Shown here one piece after another: positions 40,677-49,525 of a DNA stretch of 64,000 nucleotides. A model generated the notes under the pieces. It ran no database searches. It was not told the DNA's origin and saw nothing but the letters and a program-made list of their open reading frames with translations. The stretch is from contig NZ_MLJI01000001.1 of NCBI RefSeq assembly GCF_002095535.1, positions 1,539,832 through 1,603,831 of the forward strand. The letters are read 5' to 3'. Within the stretch, counting starts at the first letter, position 1. Each line of letters starts with the position of its first letter. This DNA comes from Pantoea cypripedii. Lineage in GTDB: Bacteria; Pseudomonadota; Gammaproteobacteria; Enterobacterales; Enterobacteriaceae. The position numbers were made by a program, and so were the translations under genes.

Positions 40677-41307
40677 GAAAATGATCCTCACCGGTGGTCT
40701 GGCGAAGAAATTCGGCAAGGTGCATCAGTTCCACGTAGCTGACCTGAATGAAATGCTGCGCGCCATGTGTTCACAGGTTAAAGGATTCAAAAAATATCTC
40801 TCTAATGCGCACCTCAGTGGGGTGAGTTTTGCTTTCTACAGCGGCGGTAAAAATATCAGCCTGAAAGAATTTGATATGTCATCCGGCGCAACTGAGTACC
40901 GGATGGCGCAGATCATTGAAGGCAGCAAGCAGGCGGGTGTGCTCCAGGTTGTTGTGGGAGCGGTGGCGCTGGTATCTGCCTATTTTACAGCTGGCGGGAG
41001 TCTGGCGCTCTGGGGCGCGACGCTCACCGGCGCGGCGGGTGCGGCAACAGGTGCAGCCGCAGTTGCGACCGTCATGCTGAGCGGAATGGGCGTAAGCATG
41101 ATGCTTGGTGGTGTAATCAGCATGCTAACACCCCAGCCCAGCTATAACGTTGGCGCATCATCCAGCGCGGATAACACGCCAAATTATGCGTTTGGCTCCC
41201 CCGTTAACACTGTCGCAATGGGTTATCCCATTCCTCCGTTATATGGCACGCGGGAAATTGGCGGCCCTATTATCAGCGCGGGCATCTACTCCAGCGACCA
41301 GCAGTAA
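40669..41307 (+). CDS. Tail assembly protein I
   Basis: This 212-residue protein of the gpI family has an N-terminal ubiquitin-like region (about 1-80, FGKVHQFHVADLNEMLRAM), a Gly/Ala-rich hydrophobic centre (about 90-155) and a conserved end MGYPIPPLYGTREIGGPIIS. GTG 40669 has AAGGAG eight bases upstream. It helps assemble the tail tip and is absent from mature lambda particles. Confidence 0.88.
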   Translation: MLKKMILTGGLAKKFGKVHQFHVADLNEMLRAMCSQVKGFKKYLSNAHLSGVSFAFYSGGKNISLKEFDMSSGATEYRMAQIIEGSKQAGVLQVVVGAVALVSAYFTAGGSLALWGATLTGAAGAATGAAAVATVMLSGMGVSMMLGGVISMLTPQPSYNVGASSSADNTPNYAFGSPVNTVAMGYPIPPLYGTREIGGPIISAGIYSSDQQ

Positions 41308-41324
41308 AAAACAGAATTCAAGCC

Positions 41325-41348
41325 AGCCACCTCCGGGTGGCTTTTTTT
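41325..41348 (+). terminator. Terminator between I and J
   Basis: AGCCACC, loop TCC, GGGTGGCT, with seven T from 41342. It lies 18 bp past the gpI stop. Confidence 0.8.
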
Positions 41349-41359
41349 ATGGGTGAAAT

Positions 41360-44300
41360 ATGCGACTTCTTGACGGTGGATTAATTCAGGGCAGGAAAGC
41401 GGGCAGCAGCAGCGCCCACACGCCTGTTGAAGAGCCTGATGACTTATTATCGGTCGCCAAAATTAAAATGCTGCTGGCAATTGCTGAGGGTGAAATACAG
41501 GGCGAACTGACAGCACAGAATATTTTCCTGAATGATACCCAGCTGGCTAACGAAGACGGCACCTACAATTTTACCGGCGTTGTATGGGATTACCGCAACG
41601 GCACGCAGGACCAGACCTACATCCAGGGCATGCCGGAAATCAATAACGAGTCCTCTGTAGGCGTTGAGATAACGACCACTGCACCGTGGACCCGTCAGTT
41701 TACCGATCTGACGCTGGATGCCGTGCGCGTAAAACTGAGCCTGCCCTTGCAGTATCTGTACAAAGATAACGGCGATATGGTGGGTACGGTCACGCAGTAC
41801 GCTATCGATCTCTCAACCGATGGCGCAGCCTGGGTCAATGTGGTTAACGGCAGCTTTGACGGCAAAACCACTTCGGAATATCAGCGCGATCACCGTATCA
41901 ACCTGCCAGCAGCCACAACCGGCTGGTCTGTACGTGTGCGGCGTATCACTGCTGATTCAACTTCAACGAAGCTGATTAACGCCTTCAAAGTGTTCTCTTT
42001 CGCGGAAGTCATCGACAGCAAGTTACGCTACCCGAACACCGCATTACTTTACATCGAGCTGGACTCCAGCCAGTTCAACGGCAGCGCGCCGAAAATTACC
42101 TGTAAACCGAAAGGGAAGCTGGTACGCGTCCCGACAACCTATGACCCGGTAACCCGCACATATAGCGGTACATGGGCGGGTGATTTTAAGCTGGCCTGGA
42201 CAGACAATCCCGCGTGGATTTTTTACGATCTGGTGCTCGATGAGATTTACGGCATGGGCAACCGTGTTGACGCCACCATGATTGATAAATGGGAGTTGTA
42301 CACCATTGCGCAGTATTGCGATGAGATGGTGTCAGACGGCGCAGGCGGCACGGAGCCACGTTTTACCTGTAACGTGTACATCCAGAGCCAGGAAGATGCG
42401 TACACCGTGCTGAAGGATATCGCGGCGGTGTTTCGCGGGATTACCTTCTGGGGCAATGACCAGATTTATGTGAAAGCAGACGTACCACAGGACGATGTGG
42501 ATTTTGTTTACCACGCCTCAAATGTGATTGACGGCCTGTTTACGTATGCTGGTGGCTCCTACAAAAACCGTTACACCTCCTGTCAGGTGTCATGGTCTGA
42601 TCCGCAGAATCATTACTCCGACACGGTTGAAGGTGTTTATGAGCCTGATCTGGTTCAGCGTTACGGTGTCAATGAAACCCAGCTGACGGCCATAGGCTGC
42701 ACCTCTCAGAGTGAAGCGCACCGACGCGGGCGCTGGGCCATTCTGTCAAACGCGAAGGACGGGACGATATCTTTTGGCGTGGGTCTGGATGGTTATATTC
42801 CATTGCCTGCTGAAATCATTGGCGTTGCCGATCCTTTCCGTGCGGGCAAACAAAACGGTGGACGCATCAGAACCGTTAACAGCCTGAGTTTCGAACTGGA
42901 CCGCGAAGCGGATTATGCCGCAGGTGATCGCCTGGTGCTGAACCTGCCAGACGGCACCGCACAGACCCGCACCATTGCGTCAGTCAGCGCTGATAAGAAA
43001 ACGGTAACGGTCAGCACTGCATTCAGAATGACGCCAGCAGCGGGTGCGGTATGGGCCATCGACAGTGATAATCTGGCAATTCAGTATTTTCGCGTAACCT
43101 CGATTGCGTCGAACGATGACGGCACCTTTACGATTGCTGCTGTCCAGCATGACCCGAACAAATACCGCTACATTGATGACGGCGTGAAAATCGACCCGGC
43201 ACCGATCACCGTGACGCCACCAGGTGTAATGACTGCGCCACAGAATATCACCATCACCCAGGTGGATTACGTCGAGCAGGGGCTTAACGTTGCCTGCATG
43301 CAGGTGACGTGGGACGCCGTGACAAGCGCAATCAGCTACACCGCACAATGGCGCAAGGATAACGGCGACTGGGTTAACGTGGGCCAGCAGAGCGCGAAGG
43401 GCTTCACCATTTCCGGTATTTACGCGGGTGTGTATGACGTGCGCGTGCGTGCCGTAAATGCGGTCGATGTATCGTCTCCGTGGGGTTATGCGCAGTCAAC
43501 CACGCTGACGGGCAAGGTAGGCAAGCCCGGCACGCCGGTCAGTCTTCTGGCCTCTGATGATGTTGTGTGGGCTATCGATATTCAGTGGGGCTTCCCGGAA
43601 GGCTCCGGCGACACGGCTTACACCGAATTGCAGGTTGCCACTACAGCAGACGGGCAGAACCCGCTGTTTCTGGCTTACGTGCCATATCCCGGCGTCAGTT
43701 ACCAGCATGGTCCCATGCCCGCAGGCGTGCGCCGCTGGTATCGCGCCCGGCTGGTGGACCGTATCGGGAATGTGGGCGACTGGACGGAGTTTGTAACCGG
43801 CGCAAGCAGTGTTGATGCGACGGCGTTGTTGGGTGACATCACCGAGCAGGTATTACAGACCGATGCTGGTAAGCAACTGGTATCGAAAGTGGATACTAAC
43901 ATTGAAGGAATGCTCCAGAATGCCCTGGACGGTGATGCCACAGTTGATCATCAGTTCCAGCTGTACGGACAAAACCGCGCTGACATCCTCACGGTTAAGC
44001 AGACGATTGCAACCAACGACCAGGCCTATGCTCAGAAGTTTGAGCAGGTACAGGCCAGCATCGATACGAACACCGCCGCTGTGCAGCAGACATCAACGGC
44101 GCTGGCTGACACCAACGGTAAACTCTCCGCACAGTATTCTGTCAAGGTTGCGGTAGACAGCAACGGACGCCAGTACGCTGCCGGGATGGGTATCGGTGTC
44201 GAAAACTCACCATCAGGCATGCAGACACAGGTGTTGTTTCTGGCTGACAGGTTTGCAGTGATGAGCCAGGTAGGGGCAACCCCTAAAACCTTCTTCGCAA

Positions 44301-44545
44301 TTCAGAATGGACAAACCATCATCGACACCACTTTCATCGGTGACGGCACCATTACTAATGCGATGATCGGGGCTTACATCCAGTCAACAAACTATGTTGC
44401 GGGGATTTCAGGCTGGCGACTGGGGAAAGATGGAACGTTTGAACGCAATGCGGCAAATGGTTCCGGTCGTGTAATAGATACCGGCGTGCTAAGGCAGGTT
44501 TATGATGCAAATGGCACGCTGCGTATCAGAGACGGACTTTGGTAA
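41360..44545 (+). CDS. Host-specificity tail tip protein J
   Basis: This 1061-residue central tail-tip protein is of the lambda gpJ type. The N-terminus IQGRKAGSSSAHTPVEEPDDLLSVAKIKML and LAIAEGEIQGEL is typical. Hub domains follow to about residue 620, then fibronectin-like modules (about 640-830), a helical region (about 830-930) and a variable receptor-binding end (about 950-1061). In lambda the C-terminus binds the outer-membrane receptor. The receptor cannot be told here, but a TonB-domain mimic is coded nearby. Confidence 0.93.
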   Translation: MRLLDGGLIQGRKAGSSSAHTPVEEPDDLLSVAKIKMLLAIAEGEIQGELTAQNIFLNDTQLANEDGTYNFTGVVWDYRNGTQDQTYIQGMPEINNESSVGVEITTTAPWTRQFTDLTLDAVRVKLSLPLQYLYKDNGDMVGTVTQYAIDLSTDGAAWVNVVNGSFDGKTTSEYQRDHRINLPAATTGWSVRVRRITADSTSTKLINAFKVFSFAEVIDSKLRYPNTALLYIELDSSQFNGSAPKITCKPKGKLVRVPTTYDPVTRTYSGTWAGDFKLAWTDNPAWIFYDLVLDEIYGMGNRVDATMIDKWELYTIAQYCDEMVSDGAGGTEPRFTCNVYIQSQEDAYTVLKDIAAVFRGITFWGNDQIYVKADVPQDDVDFVYHASNVIDGLFTYAGGSYKNRYTSCQVSWSDPQNHYSDTVEGVYEPDLVQRYGVNETQLTAIGCTSQSEAHRRGRWAILSNAKDGTISFGVGLDGYIPLPAEIIGVADPFRAGKQNGGRIRTVNSLSFELDREADYAAGDRLVLNLPDGTAQTRTIASVSADKKTVTVSTAFRMTPAAGAVWAIDSDNLAIQYFRVTSIASNDDGTFTIAAVQHDPNKYRYIDDGVKIDPAPITVTPPGVMTAPQNITITQVDYVEQGLNVACMQVTWDAVTSAISYTAQWRKDNGDWVNVGQQSAKGFTISGIYAGVYDVRVRAVNAVDVSSPWGYAQSTTLTGKVGKPGTPVSLLASDDVVWAIDIQWGFPEGSGDTAYTELQVATTADGQNPLFLAYVPYPGVSYQHGPMPAGVRRWYRARLVDRIGNVGDWTEFVTGASSVDATALLGDITEQVLQTDAGKQLVSKVDTNIEGMLQNALDGDATVDHQFQLYGQNRADILTVKQTIATNDQAYAQKFEQVQASIDTNTAAVQQTSTALADTNGKLSAQYSVKVAVDSNGRQYAAGMGIGVENSPSGMQTQVLFLADRFAVMSQVGATPKTFFAIQNGQTIIDTTFIGDGTITNAMIGAYIQSTNYVAGISGWRLGKDGTFERNAANGSGRVIDTGVLRQVYDANGTLRIRDGLW

Positions 44546-44554
44546 GGAGATTAT

Positions 44555-44860
44555 ATGCCCTGCGGACTACAATGCTGGGATGCAACGGGCAAATTGATAG
44601 TAGATATTGGTGATTACAATACGCGATATCTTGGAAGGACAACCGTCACTATTCCCGCCAATTCAAACATTGCCACCGGTTCTTTTAGCGGAATGACGGA
44701 TACAGGATCATTTGTCGTCGTTGTCTCAGCAACAAGTACATCTTATTTCACTCCTGCTAATTTTGCTGCGCGGGCTTATAGCGGCGGCTTTCGTGTATTT
44801 AAACTCTCTTCATACACTGCCGCCGTTACACTCACACTGGATATGTATGGGTTTTTATGA
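44555..44860 (+). CDS. Small tail-tip accessory protein (101 aa)
   Basis: This 101-residue beta-rich protein reads PCGLQCWDATGKLIVDIGDYN, then GRTTVTIPANSNIATGSFSG and repeated Ser/Thr/Val strands. The opening 'object plus property' pattern is shared with the next protein (YQVFNSSGALVIDSD), so they are related. It resembles the DUF6453-type proteins found behind gpJ in [15 protein letters not shown] phages. AAGGAG precedes ATG 44555. A fibre or receptor-binding accessory is likely. Confidence 0.65.
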   Translation: MPCGLQCWDATGKLIVDIGDYNTRYLGRTTVTIPANSNIATGSFSGMTDTGSFVVVVSATSTSYFTPANFAARAYSGGFRVFKLSSYTAAVTLTLDMYGFL

Positions 44861-45507
44861 GTGGATATCAGGTATTTAACTCTTCGGGTGCTCTTGTAAT
44901 TGATTCTGATTATAAAGGTACTTATTACAAAGACACTGTAGCCTATGCCGGATTAACCGACATTGGCTATTACAATATTTCCTGCCAGTTAGGTGACTCG
45001 ACTGATATGGGTCATGTAACCAACAGCGTTGCCCTTGATGACCATTTGAGATGGTTTAAGCCGAATAATAATGCAAAGATGTTTTTTACTGGGCCGGACT
45101 GGATGACGGCAAATGCCGGTTCGATGGCACGAACGCGCAGCGATATGCCAGTGGAAAGCGGATACAGGGATATTTTTAATGCGTCTGGAGAATTGATATG
45201 GTCTGCGGTTATGGCTGCGAAAATCCCACGTATTTTAGGTTTTTTCGATATACCCGCTAATTTTGACCTTGATAACAGCGTGTACTCGCAAAGTATTGGC
45301 ACAAGCGTTTGGCTTCTTGTCAGTTCAGTTCCGGGTGGAAATATATCAGATGATGGTGCTGTTACTGGCTTTTCTGGTCCCTTTTTTAGATTTACCAATG
45401 GAACACTGCAATGCCAGTGGGTAAACCAGAAACAGCTTTCATGGGCTAACACCCTAAAACCTTATGGACTGCGCATTCCTTATGGGATTCTATCAAATCT
45501 AGTATGA
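44857..45507 (+). CDS. Tail-tip/fibre accessory protein (216 aa)
   Basis: This 216-residue protein overlaps the preceding gene by ATGA and starts with a similar module (GYQVFNSSGALVIDSDYKG). A second such module follows at about 108 (YRDIFNASGELIWSA), so it appears to be a duplication. It has no membrane segment. It probably decorates the tail tip or shields the receptor-binding end of J. Confidence 0.6.
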   Translation: MSGYQVFNSSGALVIDSDYKGTYYKDTVAYAGLTDIGYYNISCQLGDSTDMGHVTNSVALDDHLRWFKPNNNAKMFFTGPDWMTANAGSMARTRSDMPVESGYRDIFNASGELIWSAVMAAKIPRILGFFDIPANFDLDNSVYSQSIGTSVWLLVSSVPGGNISDDGAVTGFSGPFFRFTNGTLQCQWVNQKQLSWANTLKPYGLRIPYGILSNLV

Positions 45508-45589
45508 GAGAATTAGATCATTAAGATCTATTTTATGAATTGAAATGAAAGACCATTGCCGCTTTTATACCTCTAGCTCAGGAGGATAT

Positions 45590-45874
45590 ATGCGAATAAT
45601 TATCTTTGTGTTTTCAATAGTGTTATCAACAGTGGCATTTGCTAACAATATCATTACCTATCCAAAACGCGCTGAGAACCTGCGCATAGAAGGTGAGGTC
45701 AATGTGCTTTATGACGTGAATGCACAGGGAAAGACGGAAAATATCCGTATTATCAGCATGCAACCGAAGTATGTATTCAATCGCTCAGTTCAAAATCAGA
45801 TAGCACGATGGAAGTATCCAGAAGGGCATGCTGAAACTGACGTACCGCTAAAAGTCATATTTAAAGCGAACTGA
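45590..45874 (+). CDS. Secreted TonB C-terminal-domain mimic (94 aa)
   Basis: ATG 45590, behind AGGAGG, codes a signal peptide (MRIIIFVFSIVLSTVAFA, cleaved at AFA/NN) and a mature part of about 76 residues that follows the E. coli TonB C-terminal domain: YP-x-RA-x2-LRIEGEVNV-x2-DV, then NIRIIS-x3-P-x3-F and RWKYPEG. There is no membrane anchor and no proline-rich spacer, so it should be a free periplasmic domain. By binding TonB boxes it could block TonB-dependent receptors against other phages or colicins. That role is inferred. Confidence 0.78.
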   Translation: MRIIIFVFSIVLSTVAFANNIITYPKRAENLRIEGEVNVLYDVNAQGKTENIRIISMQPKYVFNRSVQNQIARWKYPEGHAETDVPLKVIFKAN

Positions 45875-45891
45875 TAAAACCAAATTATCGA

Positions 45892-45918
45892 AACCCGGCC
45901 ATTGCGCCGGTTTTTTTT
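45892..45918 (+). terminator. Terminator behind the TonB-like gene
   Basis: CCGGC and GCCGG arms around CATTGC, extended by AA/TT pairs, followed by eight T. Confidence 0.75.
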
Positions 45919-45936
45919 CTTGCCCGGAGAAAATAT

Positions 45937-47190
45937 ATGCCAGCAGGCACTATTACCCTGACAAACAATTCCGCAACAGTATCAGGAAGCGGTACAGCGT
46001 TAGCGTCTGAATTAAACGCTAATGATTTTCTGGTGGCTATTGTCGGCGGTGTGACTTATACGCTGGGCGTTAAGTCCGTTGAATCCGCTACCAGCCTGAC
46101 TTTGATTACAGCTTATGGCGGGCCAACATCATCAGGCTTGGCCTGGACAGCTGTACCTAATGCGGCGCTGGTGGGTATTACTGCTCAGGTGGCCGCTGAC
46201 GTAGCAAAAGCGATTCGTGGCCTGAATCTGGATAAAGCCAACTGGCAACAGATTTTCACTGGCACAGGCAACGTTACCGTTACCCTACCTGACGGTACAA
46301 CCTATACGGGGCCAGCCTGGAACGGAATTACAACTACGCTCGCAGGTAAAGCGGCAAAAGGTGCGAACAGCGATATTACATCGCTCACAGGATTGACCAC
46401 CGCCCTTAGCATTGCGCAGGGTGGTACAGGAGCTAAAACGGCGTCTGATGCCTGGGTAGCATTATTAAATGGACGAACAGCTGCAACCGCCAGAAACGAT
46501 CTAAGTCTTGGCACTTCACAGGTTCCTTACTTTTCCTCTATTGAACTTTCTAGTGCAACACCATTTATTGACTTCCATTATGGAAGTGGTTCAACCGACT
46601 ATAACGTCAGGTTAATAAATAGTTCAAATAACTTGTTATCCTGTTCTGGTGTATTTGATGTTGTTCAGGGAATTGCCTCAAGGGCGGGATTAGGCGGTGC
46701 AGTAGACTCTAATGTTCCATTCTTCTTTTATTGGAACTATGTAACAACAGCAACAGGATTATACGGTTTTGTTGGAAATACCGGTTTAGGGAATATTAGC
46801 TTTGTTGCTGCATCAGATAAGATGCTAAAAACAGAGCCTGTATACGCCGACAATAATGATGATGCGCTTGATCAAGTCAAAAACTGGAAGGTTGCTAGCT
46901 TTAAGTATAAGGCAAGGGGCATCATCCCCGAGAGTGATGAAAGACTTGGCTTTATCGCTAATGACATGGTTAAGTTTAGCCCGGAATGCGTTAAGGGTGA
47001 TGGTTTGCCGGATGATTACGATATTGAAAATGATCCTAACAATACCGGTTATTACACCCTTGACCAGATTGCTATTATCGCCAAATTGACCCAGGCGGTG
47101 CAGGCCCAGCAGCAGCTGATTGAAAACCAGATCGAGGCTATTACTGCTTTGCAGGAACGGCTCACTGCACTGGAAGGTACCGGGTCATGA
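45937..47190 (+). CDS. Tail fibre with C-terminal S74 intramolecular chaperone
   Basis: This 417-residue fibre has an N-terminal beta region (GTITLTNNSATVSGSGTAL), a central collagen-free phage fibre repeat (SIAQGGTGAKTASDAW) and a C-terminal peptidase S74 chaperone from about residue 290: the cleavage and catalytic start ASDKMLKTEPVY, RLGFIANDM and the coiled end LDQIAIIAKLTQAVQAQQQL. The chaperone trimerises the fibre and then cuts itself off. It is the last structural gene and likely sets part of the host range. Confidence 0.87.
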   Translation: MPAGTITLTNNSATVSGSGTALASELNANDFLVAIVGGVTYTLGVKSVESATSLTLITAYGGPTSSGLAWTAVPNAALVGITAQVAADVAKAIRGLNLDKANWQQIFTGTGNVTVTLPDGTTYTGPAWNGITTTLAGKAAKGANSDITSLTGLTTALSIAQGGTGAKTASDAWVALLNGRTAATARNDLSLGTSQVPYFSSIELSSATPFIDFHYGSGSTDYNVRLINSSNNLLSCSGVFDVVQGIASRAGLGGAVDSNVPFFFYWNYVTTATGLYGFVGNTGLGNISFVAASDKMLKTEPVYADNNDDALDQVKNWKVASFKYKARGIIPESDERLGFIANDMVKFSPECVKGDGLPDDYDIENDPNNTGYYTLDQIAIIAKLTQAVQAQQQLIENQIEAITALQERLTALEGTGS

Positions 47191-47480
47191 TGAAAAAATT
47201 GCACAGGCCAGCCTTGAGTCCAGCCTGTGCAAAGGTCGTGTAGATAATGTCATTTTTTTAGTGGCGGAGAAAACTTACCTAAAACAGTTCATATTTTCAA
47301 CAAAAAATCCCGCGCCCTAGATAGGTTCAGGCGCGGGCAATGTTGAGGTATTACTGATGACCAAGAAATCATTACTCTGATAAGTTTACTTTTTCAAAAT
47401 ATACAGCACGGAAAGCTAAAATCCTGACCTATGTTTCCCTGCAATAATCAATTCAGGCTGAGATATAAGCGGGAATGCAT

Positions 47481-47684
47481 ATGGAAATTGATGAAGAAAG
47501 AATGCGTATGATGGTTTCTGCGATAGGCCGTGCAGCAGTTGATTTGAAATTCAGTGGACGGCCGGTAACCGAGCAGACTATTGCAGAAAAACTGGACCAG
47601 TTCAGGCGGGCAGAGCCTGGAATCGTTGGTAAGAAAGTGTACATGGACGCTGCCGACATTATGCGATACGGCAGATTACAGTGA
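47481..47684 (+). CDS. Small phage accessory protein (67 aa), paralogue of the 49526 gene
   Basis: This 67-residue helical protein begins MEIDEERMRMMVSAIGRAA. The pattern AIG-x-A-x3-L-x3-G-x-P(V/I)-x4-I-x3-L and DAADIMR near the end recurs in the protein at 49526. ATG 47481 is preferred because GCGGGA is spaced about eight bases upstream; ATG 47475 is possible. Function unknown. It starts the accessory zone between the fibre gene and attR. Confidence 0.6.
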   Translation: MEIDEERMRMMVSAIGRAAVDLKFSGRPVTEQTIAEKLDQFRRAEPGIVGKKVYMDAADIMRYGRLQ

Positions 47685-48018
47685 GAACCAGTGATCCTTC
47701 CTGTATACACGCCTTAAGTAACAAGACATAAAAAAGCCCGCGCTCTGGGTTGGAAGAACGCGGGCAAGTTCTACCATGGATATTCAGGTTGCGGCATGTC
47801 GGTGTGGCATGCCGCTATATGAGTTTAGCAACATCCGTTTGGTGTGCAAAAAAAAGCCCGCATCAGCGGGCGAAATTCGTTACATGGGATTATCCATGTA
47901 GTTTATGACCCGCTATCCCCCTAAAGGTTCAACTCTCTCCGCATTTAAATTTCCTTTCCTGACAATCCCTTCTCAGAAAGATCTGACGATCTACTTGATC
48001 GATTCTGTCGATCAATAA

Positions 48019-48038
48019 TACTGTATGGGCATACAGTA
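48019..48038. promoter_or_regulatory. LexA (SOS) box upstream of the UmuD'-like unit
   Basis: TACTGTATGGGCATACAGTA contains CTGT-N8-ACAG with perfect 8-bp outer symmetry. It lies 20 bp before the ATG at 48059, so LexA would hold this two-gene unit off until DNA damage. Confidence 0.85.
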
Positions 48039-48058
48039 ATTATCGGGAGTTGATCACC

Positions 48059-48298
48059 ATGCCACGCTACCGCGACATACAGAACGCCTTTCGACAGAGC
48101 ATCAAGATGGATGTGAGAGGCCAGAAAACAGTTACAACGGGTGATTTCGTTGCCGAGCTGGAGCGCCATAACCATCACTGGACGCTGAAGCGCGCTAATG
48201 CCTGGATAGAGAATCAGATCAGCTATTTCATCGACATCACTCCAGACTTCAGCGAAGACAGGAAATTCAAGTTGAACAGCCAGAATGGGCCTTATTGA
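48059..48298 (+). CDS. SOS-controlled hypothetical protein (79 aa)
   Basis: This 79-residue protein reads MPRYRDIQNAFRQSIKMDVRG then FVAELERHNHHWTLKRANAWIENQI and ends in a polar tail. It looks like a small winged-helix or helical DNA-binding protein. ATG 48059 has GGGAG upstream, and a perfect LexA box lies just before. The stop shares a base with the start of the UmuD'-like gene, so the two are coupled. I recognise no named family. Confidence 0.7.
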   Translation: MPRYRDIQNAFRQSIKMDVRGQKTVTTGDFVAELERHNHHWTLKRANAWIENQISYFIDITPDFSEDRKFKLNSQNGPY

Positions 48299-48615
48299 TG
48301 GGCTTCCCGTCTCCGGCAAAGGATTATGCGGAAGGGAGATTAGACTGGAACGAGATAATGGGTGCTCACTATGAAGGCGTACTCATAGTGGAAACTGCTG
48401 ATGGCCTGGTAGTAGTGGACACCTCAATCAGACCGAGGCATGGCGACACGATTTATTTTGAAGCGTGGGATATGCGGCAACTCGGCAAACTCGCCCCCAC
48501 TGCGATCATCTGTGATGACGGCGACACGATAGAGGGTGAACCGCTGGAAGAGGTGGTGGTGATCGGTGTTGTCACCTGGGTGGTTACCCGGGCGTGGGAT
48601 GGTCCATGCCCATAA
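48298..48615 (+). CDS. UmuD'-like protein lacking the catalytic dyad
   Basis: This 105-residue protein begins MGFPSPAKDYAEGRLDWNEI. UmuD is cut between Cys24 and Gly25, giving UmuD' starting GFPSPA, so this protein starts exactly where mature UmuD' starts. Downstream it keeps LIVETADGLVVVDTSIRPRHGD (UmuD: LLIVDSAITASHGD) and the end VVVIGVVTWVV. The catalytic SGDSM segment and the Lys of FTVKKL are missing. It could act as a pre-cleaved UmuD' substitute, as phage P1 HumD is said to do, or as a decoy. It follows an SOS-boxed gene. Confidence 0.75.
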   Translation: MGFPSPAKDYAEGRLDWNEIMGAHYEGVLIVETADGLVVVDTSIRPRHGDTIYFEAWDMRQLGKLAPTAIICDDGDTIEGEPLEEVVVIGVVTWVVTRAWDGPCP

Positions 48616-49029
48616 AAAAGCCCGTGCTACGGCTCCCGAACAGCACGGGCAAATGCTTGCAGATAAACTCACCTCGCGGCATATATAAAGACACTCCGCC
48701 TTATCAGTTTATGCATCAGTAATAATGTATGTAAAAAAATGCCTGCTGAGTGTGCAGGCTTAAATACTCCAACAGGGAAAAATCTCATCGCACCACAATT
48801 GCTGTGTGCAGTGCATCTCTATAATAGCGACAGTGAAACATTTGTACACATTCACACCGATGATAAAATTTTCTCGATTTGATTAATTTTTGTTAGGTAT
48901 AGTCCGAAAAGAAGCCCGGGCAGTGGGATAAGTTTGCCCGGGCAAAAGGTGTATCATGATCAATGTTAAGTTTAATCCGAGATGCTGATTATGCGAGCGT
49001 AGCGGCAGCAGCTTAACGGTTTGAATTCA

Positions 49030-49278
49030 TCACCCGTGAAACCAGTCGTCTGCCGACTCCCAGGCATCCTGAAGCACCTTTGAGACTATTTCTCTGTCGC
49101 CTTCCTTATCTTTCGCCCGCAAAAGTGACAGCCCGTCATTGCTGGCGGTCTTAACCACCACGCTCACATCATCATAACTGCGACTCAGGCGCTTAGTGAG
49201 TTCCTCCCTAAGCGCCTCCACTGCACCCTTCGGCATTTTCCCTGCTTTCTCTTTAGCCACCATCACTTCGACTATCAT
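49030..49278 (-). CDS. DinI family SOS regulator
   Basis: This 82-residue protein follows E. coli DinI: MIVEVMVAKEKAGKMPKGAVEALREELTKRL at the start, then VVVKTASNDGLSLLRAKDKEGD and the conserved C-terminal helix LQDAWESADDWF. DinI-type proteins bind RecA filaments and alter LexA, UmuD and CI cleavage. ATG 49278 behind GGGGGGAAAT is preferred over upstream starts. A LexA box lies about 75 bp upstream. In a prophage it could tune its own induction. Confidence 0.9.
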   Translation of the reverse strand: MIVEVMVAKEKAGKMPKGAVEALREELTKRLSRSYDDVSVVVKTASNDGLSLLRAKDKEGDREIVSKVLQDAWESADDWFHG

Positions 49279-49350
49279 ATTTCCCCCCGGGTAACTGTAT
49301 CGATATCCACTATCAAGTTGGATACTGGTTGCATGAACAGTTATTTTATA

Positions 49351-49370
49351 TACTGTGAATTCATACAGTT
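49351..49370. promoter_or_regulatory. LexA (SOS) box of the dinI-like gene
   Basis: TACTGTGAATTCATACAGTT carries a perfect CTGT-N8-ACAG (49353-49368) upstream of the leftward dinI-like gene. A TATAAAA-like stretch at 49341-49352 next to it may be the -10 region. Confidence 0.85.
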
Positions 49371-49525
49371 CAATAAGCACAAGTGAAAGTCATAAGTTCT
49401 CCATTCGTAACCTGATGTGCAATATGAAAAAATAACTGTAAGTTCAGAATGTTAACTGCATTTGAAACTTTATGTTTTCGAACTACTGTTAACCTTAAGT
49501 CAAACAAATCCTTCAAATTACTACG

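Larger units (their letters stand above)
47193..48943 (-). repeat. Series of seven A-tract-plus-hairpin modules
   Basis: Seven hairpins share one design, an A-run or A-rich run directly followed (rightward) by a GC-rich stem. Arms: 47199-47208/47223-47232, 47309-47316/47330-47337, 47736-47742/47759-47765, 47856-47861/47866-47871, 48620-48628/48642-48650, 48741-48746/48754-48759, 48914-48922/48935-48943. Five begin with CCCG or GCCCG. Read leftwards most are hairpins followed by T-runs, so they would stop leftward transcription. They lie between small genes of the accessory zone. Confidence 0.6.

Noticed and set aside
43496..43941. Overlapping short frames on both strands inside gpJ
   Set aside because: All are shadows of the 1061-residue tail-tip gene, which is intact.
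47945..48319. Leftward 124-codon frame over the SOS box and 79-aa gene
   Set aside because: It is antisense to a gene with a LexA box and good ribosome site, and its product has no recognisable features.
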